Assembly (NCBI RefSeq): GCF_040750475.1 | Contig: NZ_JABJVY010000009.1 | Location: 62,001-126,000, forward strand | Length of the DNA: 64,000 nt | Direction of reading: 5' to 3' | Source of the DNA: Amorphus sp040750475 | GTDB lineage: Bacteria > Pseudomonadota > Alphaproteobacteria > Rhizobiales > Amorphaceae | Shown: piece by piece, positions 17,201 through 24,642 of the stretch | Layout of the letters: every line of letters begins with the position of its first letter | How positions within the stretch are numbered: position 1 is the stretch's first letter | The notes under the pieces: generated by a model | Seen by the model: the letters and a program-made list of their open reading frames with translations, nothing else | Told to the model about the DNA's origin: nothing | Databases searched by the model: none | Position numbers and translations under genes: made by a program

Positions 17201-19663
17201 TCCATCGACCTGACCGTGGAGGAAAGCTGGGGCCCCGGCGCCTACGTGACGGCGATGCTCTACCGGCCGATGGACGTGGAGGCCGGCCGGATGCCGGCGC
17301 GCGCGATCGGCCTCGACTGGCTCTCGCTCGACAAGACCGCCCGCACCCTGGACGTTGCCATCGACGTGCCGGAGGTGGCCGAGCCCCGCACCACCACGAC
17401 GATCCCGGTTTCCGTCGACGGCATTGCCGCCGGCGAAACCGCCTACCTGACGGTCGCCGCCGTGGATGTCGGAATCCTGAACCTGACTGGTTACGAGCCG
17501 CCGGACCCGGTCGGCTGGTTCCTCGGCCAGCGCCAGCTCGCCGTCGCCGTGCGCGATCTCTATGGCGACCTGATCGATTCGCTGGGTGCCGTGCGCGGCC
17601 GGATCCGCTCCGGCGGTGGTTCGGGAGGTGCCGATCTCGCCGCCGCTCCGCCGACCCAGGAACCGGTCTCGCTGTTTTCCGGCTTGGTCACCGTCGGCGC
17701 CGATGGCGCGGCGGAGATCCCGTTCGACCTTCCCGCCTTCAATGGCACACTGCGCGTGATGGCGATTGCCTGGAGCGCCGACAAGGTCGGCTCCGGCACC
17801 GCCGATCTTCTCGTCCGCGACCCGGTGGTGATGACGGGCAGCCTGCCCCGCTTCCTGGCGCCGGGCGACGCCACCCGCGCCCGCTTCGACTTCGACAATG
17901 TCGATGGCCCGGCGGGCGAGTACACGCTGTCGCTCGATCCGACCGGCCCGGTGGTGCTGGACCAGCGCACCGCTGCGCTGCAGCTCGACGAGAAGCAAAC
18001 CGCCTCGATCGAATTCGGGCTCTCCGCCGATGCGCCCGGCACCGGCACGATTTCGGCGACGCTGACCGGACCCGACGGGCGCTCCTATGACCAGAGCTTT
18101 ACCCTGCCGGTGCGCTCGCCCTCTCCGCCGGTGACGGAACGCCGGCTGATCGCGCTTGCAACCGGTGACCGCGCCACCATCGATGCCGGGTTCGCCGCCG
18201 ATGTGCTGCCGGACGACGCCAGGGTGACGCTTTCCGTCACCACGGGGGCGCCGATCGATGTGCCGGGTCTGCTCACCGCGCTGGACACCTACCCCTATGG
18301 CTGCGCGGAACAGACCACCAGCCGGGCCATGCCGCTGCTTTATCTCGCCGAGGTGGCCGACACCGTCGGGATTGCCAGCGATCCCGCGATCCGCCGACGC
18401 GTGGACGAAGCGATTCGCCGCGTCCTGTCGCTGCAGGATTCCTCCGGCGCGTTCGGGCTGTGGTCGCCAACAGGGGGCGATCTCTGGCTCAACGCCTATG
18501 TGGTCGACTTTTTAACCCGGGCGAAAGAGGCGGGCTACCAGGTGCCGGCGTTGGCCATGACACTCGCGCTCGACAACATCCAGAACACGCTCGCCTATCG
18601 TTCAGACTTCGAAAACGGCGAAGGCGCGGATGTCGCCTACGGGCTCTACGTGCTTGCCCGCAACGGCCGCGCCTCGATCGGCGATCTGCGCTACTTCATC
18701 GACGAACGGCTGGACGATTTCGGCACCCCGCTCGCCCGCGCACAGGTAGGTGCCGCGGTCGCCTTCTCCGGCGATCGAACCCGCGCGAACCGGGCCTTCC
18801 AGGCCGCCGCGAACGCGCTTCCGCCGACTTCGCCCGACGAGATCCCCGATCGCGCCGACTTCGGCTCGCCGCTACGCGACGCCGCCGCCTCGCTGACCCT
18901 CGTCGCCGAATCCGCCGTCGACACCGGTGGGCTTTCCCGCTTCTCCAACGCGGTGGCGGCTGCCGGCGAAGCGGACCAGGACGGCCGGACCACCCAGGAG
19001 ATGGCCTGGCTTTTGATGGCCGCCCATGCGCTCAACGACGGCAATGCCGGCCTCGACCTTTCCGTGGACGGACTCCCGCACACCGGCGCGCTCTATCGGC
19101 GGATGTCGGTGGCCGCGCTGCAGCGAGAGGCGATGTCGATCGAAAATCGCGGCGACGCGACTGCGGAGCTTGCCGTCACGGTACGCGGAACGCCGCGCCT
19201 GCCCCTGCCGGCGGCCGCCAACGGGCTCTCGATCGACCGGCGCTACTACAGCCTCGACGGCGAGCCGGTTGATCCGCGCCAGGTTGCCCAGAACGATCGC
19301 CTGGTCGTGGTTCTGACGGCGACCGAGGCCGAACAGCGGCCGGCCGAGCTTTTGATCACCGACCTGTTGCCGGCCGGGTTCGAAATCGAGAACCCGTCCT
19401 TGGTGACAAGTGCCGACCTTGCCGCCTTTCCCTGGCTTCAGACCGATCAGATGCCGGCCCATGTCGGTTTCCGCGACGACCGCTTCGTGGCGGCCTATTC
19501 GCGCACGATGAACACCGACGATCCCATGATCGTGGCCTATATGGTGCGCGCGGTCTCGCCGGGAACGTTCGCCCACCCGGCCGCAGCCATCGAGGACATG
19601 TATCGCGCCGGCCGCTTCGCCCGCACGGCACCCGGCTCCGTCACCGTCCGCCCGGTCCGATGA
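14231..19663 (+). CDS. Bacterial alpha-2-macroglobulin with N-terminal PAN domain
   Basis: An 1810-residue periplasmic protease trap. The signal peptide ends near LPAAAQNR and, unlike E. coli YfhM, has no lipobox cysteine, so the protein is probably soluble. A PAN/apple-like domain follows (cysteines near residues 57, 61, 66 and 76), then MG beta domains, a bait region and the thioester motif GCAEQ with Cys1358, and the helical thioester domain. The intact thioester implies it can covalently hold attacking proteases. ATG 14231 has GGGAG eight bases upstream; a GTG at 14222 is a weaker choice. Its stop overlaps the pbpC start (ATGA). Confidence 0.95.
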   Translation: MAGLIFRRLLTQGALVGALALMALPAAAQNRDVTTYRDTDLPGYDYQTLKEVPLSVCESACFADSQCKAFTYNEKAQWCFLKSDVGPRERYVGAISGEIRESARQAATAEPLPLPDVAFLPEDTVRNATRLRAQALAAVRTGQTIGRFNPSSAGGLTEGTGWGWIEMARDLLAVKTDDWRESQQLPQDAAAAAYLGLTRATTPGEQATALRVAGDALERQSLWRPAIEALKASLAIQETADVREAYEALRAEHGFRILDYSVDSDAASPRMCVQFSEMLQGAPADLAKYVSVEEIRDPIVSADDRQMCVDGLAHGNRYHVTVRAGVPSTVGETLERSASFSIYVRDQSPTARFSGRAYVLPKTGAAGVPVTTINTRKLDIEILRIGDRGLVGTVRDGDFRRQLSPWEAERIANETGARVWSGAMDVEMRLNEEITTAFPVDEAIKTLEPGVYVMTAKPVESDDPYSGLATQWFVVSDLGLAAMSGDTGVNVFVRSLASADSLENVTVRLIARNDQVLAEGTTGADGHVFLENRATPAAGDGVTPALIVAETVAGDYAFLDVTTAGFELTDRGDEGRPAPGPLDAFVVPERGVYRGGETVYLTALLRTDTADAVSDVPLTLVVRRPDGMEDRRLVLASDHAGGSTAEIDLLSTAMTGTWRIAAYGDPDAAPIGEASFLVEDFVPERIEATLSAPEGPVQEGGELAIDLDARYLYGAPAADLALEGETVVKPAETVPGFSGYRFGLTDDPVTPLRAPLVELPQTGPDGRAAISARIPELPATTRALAAEITVRVREPSGRAVEETLFRPVAPAEPMIGVKPLFADDQVSEGGTAGFEVIAIDPDLSRTNLSNVAWELVKVNRRFQWYRDGSGWNYEPITSTERIDNGSIDLSSGTPARIAVPVDWGNYRLELHDPASAATATSVAFTAGWVSLTGQADTPDMLEIGLDKADYAPGETAKVRLDPRFAGTAVISVVSDELLHMETVEVPAEGTSIDLTVEESWGPGAYVTAMLYRPMDVEAGRMPARAIGLDWLSLDKTARTLDVAIDVPEVAEPRTTTTIPVSVDGIAAGETAYLTVAAVDVGILNLTGYEPPDPVGWFLGQRQLAVAVRDLYGDLIDSLGAVRGRIRSGGGSGGADLAAAPPTQEPVSLFSGLVTVGADGAAEIPFDLPAFNGTLRVMAIAWSADKVGSGTADLLVRDPVVMTGSLPRFLAPGDATRARFDFDNVDGPAGEYTLSLDPTGPVVLDQRTAALQLDEKQTASIEFGLSADAPGTGTISATLTGPDGRSYDQSFTLPVRSPSPPVTERRLIALATGDRATIDAGFAADVLPDDARVTLSVTTGAPIDVPGLLTALDTYPYGCAEQTTSRAMPLLYLAEVADTVGIASDPAIRRRVDEAIRRVLSLQDSSGAFGLWSPTGGDLWLNAYVVDFLTRAKEAGYQVPALAMTLALDNIQNTLAYRSDFENGEGADVAYGLYVLARNGRASIGDLRYFIDERLDDFGTPLARAQVGAAVAFSGDRTRANRAFQAAANALPPTSPDEIPDRADFGSPLRDAAASLTLVAESAVDTGGLSRFSNAVAAAGEADQDGRTTQEMAWLLMAAHALNDGNAGLDLSVDGLPHTGALYRRMSVAALQREAMSIENRGDATAELAVTVRGTPRLPLPAAANGLSIDRRYYSLDGEPVDPRQVAQNDRLVVVLTATEAEQRPAELLITDLLPAGFEIENPSLVTSADLAAFPWLQTDQMPAHVGFRDDRFVAAYSRTMNTDDPMIVAYMVRAVSPGTFAHPAAAIEDMYRAGRFARTAPGSVTVRPVR

Positions 19664-21792
19664 GCGCAGGCGCATCCGGCACCGAGGAGCGGCCGCAGCG
19701 CCGGCGATGGCGTCGACGCCTGTTGGTCACGGTCGCCACGCTGGCCGTTCTGGCCGGCGTCGGCGCGGGCGCGCTCGACAGGTTCGATAAGCGCCATCCG
19801 CCAACGCTGGAGCCGGCCGGCCGGCCCTCGGTCATGGTCGTCGACCGCAACGACGCGCTGTTGCGCCCCTTTACCACCGAGGCCGGGCGATGGCGGCTTC
19901 CGGTCGCTGTCGAGGATGTCGATCCGCGCTACCTCAAGCTCTTGATGGCCTACGAGGACGGCCGTTTTCGCGACCATATCGGTGTCGACCCTCTGGCAAT
20001 GGTGCGCGCGGCCTGGCAGGCGCTCACAACTGGCGGGATCGTTTCCGGGGGCTCTACCCTCACCATGCAGACCGCACGGCTGCTGGACGACCGCCACGAA
20101 CGCACGCTGTCGCGCAAACTCACCGAGATGATCCATGCGGTTCAGCTCGAGCGACGGCTCAACAAAGACGAAATCCTTGAGCGCTACCTGGCACTCGCGC
20201 CGTTCGGCGGCAATCTGGAAGGTGTGCGGGCGGCAAGCCTTGCCTATTTCGGGCGCGAACCGAACCGACTGACGCTGGGGCAAGCCGCGCTTTTGGTCGC
20301 GCTGCCCCAGGCACCGGAAAGCCGGCGACCCGATCGCCATCCCGAGGCTGCGCGCGCCGCCCGCGACCGGGTGCTGGACCGTGTCGCAGGCACCGGCGCG
20401 ATCACCCAGGAGGAGGCCGAGGCAGCCAAGCACGAGCGCATGCCAACGGCCCGCCGACCCGTGCCGATGCACGCTCCGCATCTCGCTCGGCGATTGCTTG
20501 CCGCCGACCCCGATACCCTCGTCCATCGCACCACGATCGACGTCCGCCTACAGTCTCAATTGGAAGAGCTCGCGCGGGATTGGACCCGCCAGCTCGGGCC
20601 GTACCTGTCGGCCGCGATCCTGGTCGTCGATCACGAAACCGGCGAGATCCTGGCCGATGTGGGGTCCGCCGATTTCCTGTCGGTGCCACGCCAGGGCCAT
20701 ATCGACATGACCCGCGCGGTGCGCTCGCCGGGCTCGACGCTGAAGCCCTTCATCTACGGGCTCGCCTTCGAAGCCGGGCTCGCCAATCCGGAAACCCTGA
20801 TTGAGGATCGGCCGACCCGGTTCGGCGACTATCGGCCGGAAAATTTCGACGACATTTTCCACGGCACCGTCACCATCCGCGAGGCGCTTGCCCGCTCGCT
20901 CAACGTGCCGGCCGTCGCCGTGCTCGACGCGATCGGCGCCAACCGGCTCGCCGTCCGCCTGCGCGACGCCGGCGTCACCTTGAAGCTGCCGCGCATCGAG
21001 GCGCCGTCGCTGGCGATCGGTCTTGGCGGTGTCGGGCTCACGCTGGAAGGCCTCGCGCACCTCTATGTGGCGCTTGCCCGCGGTGGTGAGCCGATCGCAA
21101 TCTCGGCCGGACAAAGCCCCGGCGGGGCCGGCGATGCGGAACCGACGGCAGGTGCCGCCCTGTTCGACGCCCGGGCGGCGTGGCAGGTCGCCGACATCCT
21201 CGCCGAGACCGCCCCCCCGGAAAATGCGCGCGGCGGCCGCATCGCCTATAAGACCGGCACCTCTTACGGCTACCGGGACGCCTGGTCCGTGGGGTTCGAC
21301 GGTCGCTATGTCGTCGCCGTCTGGGTCGGCCGGCCCGATTCCGCGCCGGTTCCCGGCCTGACGGGGCTCAGCGCGGCCGCCCCGTTGCTGTTCGACAGCT
21401 TCGCCCGGATCGCGCCCTGGCCGACGCCACTACCGGGTGCGCCGGCGGGCACCCTGATCGCCTCGACCGGCGATCTGCCGGAGCCGCTGCGCCGTTTCCG
21501 CAACCCGCGCGCACCGGACGTCGAACCGGGACGCACGCCGCTGTCGATTTCCTATCCGCCCGACGGCGCCACCGTGGCAATCTCCGCGCCCGGCGGCGAA
21601 CGCCAGCCACTCTCCGTGAAGGTCGACGGGTCCGCCGATCGACTGGTCTGGCTGGTTGACGGGCGCCCCGTTTCCGTCCCGCCCTATCGTCGCAGCACGG
21701 CGATCCCTGTCGCCCACAGCGGCGCGGTCCGCATCACCGTTCTCGACGGCACAGGTGGCGCCTCCGATTCGGTGACCGTGTTCGTGGAGTAG
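19660..21792 (+). CDS. pbpC: Penicillin-binding protein 1C
   Basis: A 710-residue bifunctional peptidoglycan enzyme anchored by one membrane segment (about 20-40). The GT51 domain has catalytic Glu99 in AYEDGRF and GGSTLTMQ (130-137). The transpeptidase has SxxK as STLK (Ser359), SLN and KTGTSYGYRDAW. A PBP1C-specific beta domain ends the protein. Translation is coupled to the macroglobulin gene by a four-base overlap; this pairing is known in many Gram-negatives and is thought to join envelope repair with defence against proteases. Confidence 0.96.
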   Translation: MSAGASGTEERPQRRRWRRRLLVTVATLAVLAGVGAGALDRFDKRHPPTLEPAGRPSVMVVDRNDALLRPFTTEAGRWRLPVAVEDVDPRYLKLLMAYEDGRFRDHIGVDPLAMVRAAWQALTTGGIVSGGSTLTMQTARLLDDRHERTLSRKLTEMIHAVQLERRLNKDEILERYLALAPFGGNLEGVRAASLAYFGREPNRLTLGQAALLVALPQAPESRRPDRHPEAARAARDRVLDRVAGTGAITQEEAEAAKHERMPTARRPVPMHAPHLARRLLAADPDTLVHRTTIDVRLQSQLEELARDWTRQLGPYLSAAILVVDHETGEILADVGSADFLSVPRQGHIDMTRAVRSPGSTLKPFIYGLAFEAGLANPETLIEDRPTRFGDYRPENFDDIFHGTVTIREALARSLNVPAVAVLDAIGANRLAVRLRDAGVTLKLPRIEAPSLAIGLGGVGLTLEGLAHLYVALARGGEPIAISAGQSPGGAGDAEPTAGAALFDARAAWQVADILAETAPPENARGGRIAYKTGTSYGYRDAWSVGFDGRYVVAVWVGRPDSAPVPGLTGLSAAAPLLFDSFARIAPWPTPLPGAPAGTLIASTGDLPEPLRRFRNPRAPDVEPGRTPLSISYPPDGATVAISAPGGERQPLSVKVDGSADRLVWLVDGRPVSVPPYRRSTAIPVAHSGAVRITVLDGTGGASDSVTVFVE

Positions 21793-21876
21793 AGACGGTC
21801 GGTATTCCGTCGGGCTTTGCTTTCTTCCCGCAAATCCCAGCCAGAACACCGGCGCCCGCCTGTTTCAGGCTTCGCG

Positions 21877-22959
21877 TTACCCTTCCGCCGCCAAATCGTC
21901 GTCGCCGTCATCCTTTTCCTGACCCACGATCTGTTCGGCGATCAGGCCAGCATTCTGGCGGATCGACGCCTCGATGGTGGCGGCAACTTCCGGATTGTCG
22001 CGCAGGAACTGCTTGGAATTCTCCCGGCCCTGGCCGAGCCGCTGGCTGTCATAGGAGAACCAGGCACCGGACTTCTCCACGATGCCGGCCTTCACGCCGA
22101 GATCGAGCAACTCACCGACCTTGGAGACGCCCTCGCCGTACATGATGTCGAATTCGACCTCGCGGAATGGCGGCGCGAGCTTGTTCTTGACCACCTTCAC
22201 CCGGGTCTGGTTACCCACCACCTCGTCGCGATCCTTGATGGCGCCGATACGGCGGATGTCGAGGCGAACCGAGGCATAGAATTTCAGCGCGTTACCGCCG
22301 GTGGTCGTTTCGGGCGAGCCGAACATCACGCCGATCTTCATGCGGATCTGGTTGATGAAGATCACCATGCAGTGAGAGCGCGAGATCGAGCCCGTCAGCT
22401 TGCGCAGCGCCTGGCTCATAAGCCGCGCCTGCAGGCCGGGGAGCTGATCGCCCATCTCGCCTTCCAGCTCGGCGCGCGGCGTAAGGGCCGCCACCGAATC
22501 GATCACGAGAACGTCGATCGCGCCGGAGCGCACCAGCGTGTCGGCAATCTCCAGCGCCTGCTCGCCCGCATCGGGCTGGGAAATCAGGAGATCTTCGATG
22601 TTCACGCCCAGCTTGCGCGCATAGATCGGGTCGAGCGCGTGCTCGGCGTCCACGAAGGCGCAGATGCCGCCCTTCTTCTGGGCCTCCGCGACCGTATGCA
22701 GGGCAAGCGTCGTCTTGCCCGAGGATTCCGGGCCATAGATCTCCACGATCCGCCCCTTCGGCAATCCGCCGATGCCGAGCGCGATGTCGAGACCGAGCGA
22801 GCCGGTCGGCACCGCCTCGACCTCCACGGCCGAGCCCTGGCCGAGCTTCATGATCGAACCCTTGCCGAACGACCGCTCGATCTGGGAGATCGCGGCGTCC
22901 AGAGCTTTGCTTTTGTCCATGGAGGATCCCTCGACCAACCTCAGATTCGCCTGCGCCAT
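21877..22959 (-). CDS. recA: Recombinase RecA
   Basis: The 360-residue strand-exchange protein has Walker A GPESSGKT (76-83), the L1/L2 loop regions (MSQALRKLTGSISRS, GSPETTTGGNALKFYAS) and the acidic C-terminal tail (DDGDDDLAAEG) usual in alphaproteobacteria. It is convergent with pbpC. Its promoter is overlapped by a LexA box, so it should be induced by DNA damage. Confidence 0.98.
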   Translation of the reverse strand: MAQANLRLVEGSSMDKSKALDAAISQIERSFGKGSIMKLGQGSAVEVEAVPTGSLGLDIALGIGGLPKGRIVEIYGPESSGKTTLALHTVAEAQKKGGICAFVDAEHALDPIYARKLGVNIEDLLISQPDAGEQALEIADTLVRSGAIDVLVIDSVAALTPRAELEGEMGDQLPGLQARLMSQALRKLTGSISRSHCMVIFINQIRMKIGVMFGSPETTTGGNALKFYASVRLDIRRIGAIKDRDEVVGNQTRVKVVKNKLAPPFREVEFDIMYGEGVSKVGELLDLGVKAGIVEKSGAWFSYDSQRLGQGRENSKQFLRDNPEVAATIEASIRQNAGLIAEQIVGQEKDDGDDDLAAEG

Positions 22960-23006
22960 CGTCGTCTCCTATGTCTCACGACGTCCGGAACCTTTTCAAC
23001 GCCGCG

Positions 23007-23041
23007 ATTGTACTTGTTTTGTTCCTGTTCGCAATATGTTC
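23007..23041 (-). promoter_or_regulatory. recA promoter with LexA box covering the -35
   Basis: On the minus strand TTGCGA (23029-23034) and TACAAT (23007-23012) are 16 bases apart, a good sigma-70 promoter. The alphaproteobacterial LexA motif GTTC-N7-GTTC lies at 23027-23041 (GTTCGCAATATGTTC on the plus strand) and contains the whole -35. The box ends 67 bases upstream of the recA ATG. LexA bound here would block polymerase directly. Confidence 0.85.
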
Positions 23042-23173
23042 TTTTCAATCGCAGCGTCTCCGACCCGGTGATAGCCGCTAAATCGGGGGCGCCAACCCCA
23101 TAACCGGCCCGTCCAGGTGCGGTGTTCCCGATCGGCGACACGCTTGGAACCGAAGCGCAAACCGGCCGTTTCT

Positions 23174-23202
23174 TGACAGCGCACACGACACGCCGCTTCA
23201 AA
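23174..23202 (+). promoter_or_regulatory. Possible promoter of the DUF2254 gene
   Basis: TTGACA at 23174-23179 is a perfect -35. The hexamer 17 bases on (CTTCAA) is a poor -10, so the call is tentative. It lies 72 bases upstream of the preferred start codon. Confidence 0.3.
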
Positions 23203-23273
23203 AGGGCGCAGCCGTCGCGATCGTGACAGGGACGGTTCGGCGCGCGACGGGGCTGACGACGGATTGGATTTTT

Positions 23274-24524
23274 ATGCTTTCGAAGTGGCAGTGGACGCTG
23301 CGCCAATTCGGAAAAAAGCTGTGGGTTCGCGCGAGCCTGTTCGCCGTCCTGGCGATCGCGTCGGCGCTGATGTCGCCGATTCTGGCCAGATTGATCCCGG
23401 CCGATCTGCCGGCCTCCATCGGCGCCCAGGCGGTGGACAGCATCCTGCAGATCCTCGCCTCCTCGATGCTCGCGGTCACCACCTTCTCGCTCACCGTCAT
23501 GGTGACGCACTACAACACCGTCACCAGCAACGTGACGCCGCGCGCCACCCGGCTCCTGTTGGAGGACACCACCGCTCAGAACGCGCTCGGCACCTTCATC
23601 GGCTCGTTCCTGTTCAGCCTGGTCGGCATCGTAACCCTCTCCACGAATGTCTACGGCGAGCGCGGCCGGGTCGTCCTGTTCGCTATGACGATCGTGGTGA
23701 TCGGGTTGATCGTGCTGACCCTGCTGCGCTGGATCGACCATCTCTCCAGCCTCGGCCGGATCGAGGAGCCCACCGAGCGGGTCGAAACGGCCACCGCGAC
23801 GGCGCTTGCCCATTTCGGAGATGCGCCCAGCCTCGGCGGGCATCCGCTACCGGATCCGGACAACATCCCGGCGTCGGCGGTTTCGGTGATCACCGAGAAG
23901 ATCGGCTACGTCCAACATGTCGACATTCCAGCGCTCTCCGGGATCGCAAACGATACCGAAACGGACATCTACCTGACCGCGCCCGCCGGTACATTCGTGC
24001 ATTCGACCCAGCCAGTTGCGCAGATTTCCGGTTCGCCCGACGACGACACCCTGCAGCGGGTGCGTGCGGCCTTCTCCATCGGCGATATCCGGACCTTCGA
24101 CAGCGATCCGCGCTTCGGCTTGTCCGTTCTTGCCGAGATCGCCTCGCGCGCCCTCTCGCCCGGCATCAACGATCCCGGCACCGCGATCGACGTGATCGGA
24201 CGCGGCGTCCGGGTTCTGTGCGATTGGCAGGCGCGCTTGGACAAGGCGGACTACAGCGTCTGCTATGAGCGATTGTGGATTCCGCCGCTCGATCCCGACG
24301 ATCTGCTGGAGCATGTGTTCCTGCCGATCGGTCGTGACGGGGCGGGTGTCTTCGAAGTGCAGATCCAGCTCCAGTCCGCGCTCTGCGCGCTTGCCGAAAG
24401 AGGCGGGCCCCAGCTTGCCGCCGCGGCCCGCCGCCAATCCGCGTTGGCGCTTGCGCGAAGCGACGAAGCCTTGGCGCTCCAGATCGAGCGGGAACGGGTC
24501 CGCGCGGCCGCACCGACAGGATGA
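23274..24524 (+). CDS. DUF2254 family membrane protein
   Basis: The 416-residue product has two pairs of membrane segments in the first half (LWVRASLFAVLAIASALMSP, SMLAVTTFSLTVMVTHYN, then two more around 95-145) and a soluble C-terminal half with VQHVDIPAL and ALSPGINDPGTA. These are signatures of DUF2254, a conserved inner-membrane family of unknown role. ATG 23274 is preferred to an upstream GTG (23223) because MLSKWQW begins the conserved part. Confidence 0.88.
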   Translation: MLSKWQWTLRQFGKKLWVRASLFAVLAIASALMSPILARLIPADLPASIGAQAVDSILQILASSMLAVTTFSLTVMVTHYNTVTSNVTPRATRLLLEDTTAQNALGTFIGSFLFSLVGIVTLSTNVYGERGRVVLFAMTIVVIGLIVLTLLRWIDHLSSLGRIEEPTERVETATATALAHFGDAPSLGGHPLPDPDNIPASAVSVITEKIGYVQHVDIPALSGIANDTETDIYLTAPAGTFVHSTQPVAQISGSPDDDTLQRVRAAFSIGDIRTFDSDPRFGLSVLAEIASRALSPGINDPGTAIDVIGRGVRVLCDWQARLDKADYSVCYERLWIPPLDPDDLLEHVFLPIGRDGAGVFEVQIQLQSALCALAERGGPQLAAAARRQSALALARSDEALALQIERERVRAAAPTG

Positions 24525-24642
24525 GTTCCTACCCCCCCCGGACGAAACACGCTTCGGGCCGCCCTCGCGCAGCCACGAGCCCGGTGGGTCGGCGTGAGCG
24601 AAAAGAATCAAGAACCGGTTCCCACGTGTCCGCGGATTTACC

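Noticed and set aside
15377..17998. An 873-residue open frame on the minus strand
   Set aside because: It is wholly antisense to the macroglobulin gene, arises from high GC in the third codon position, and its product is a low-complexity mix of Gly, Ala, Arg and His with no family signature.
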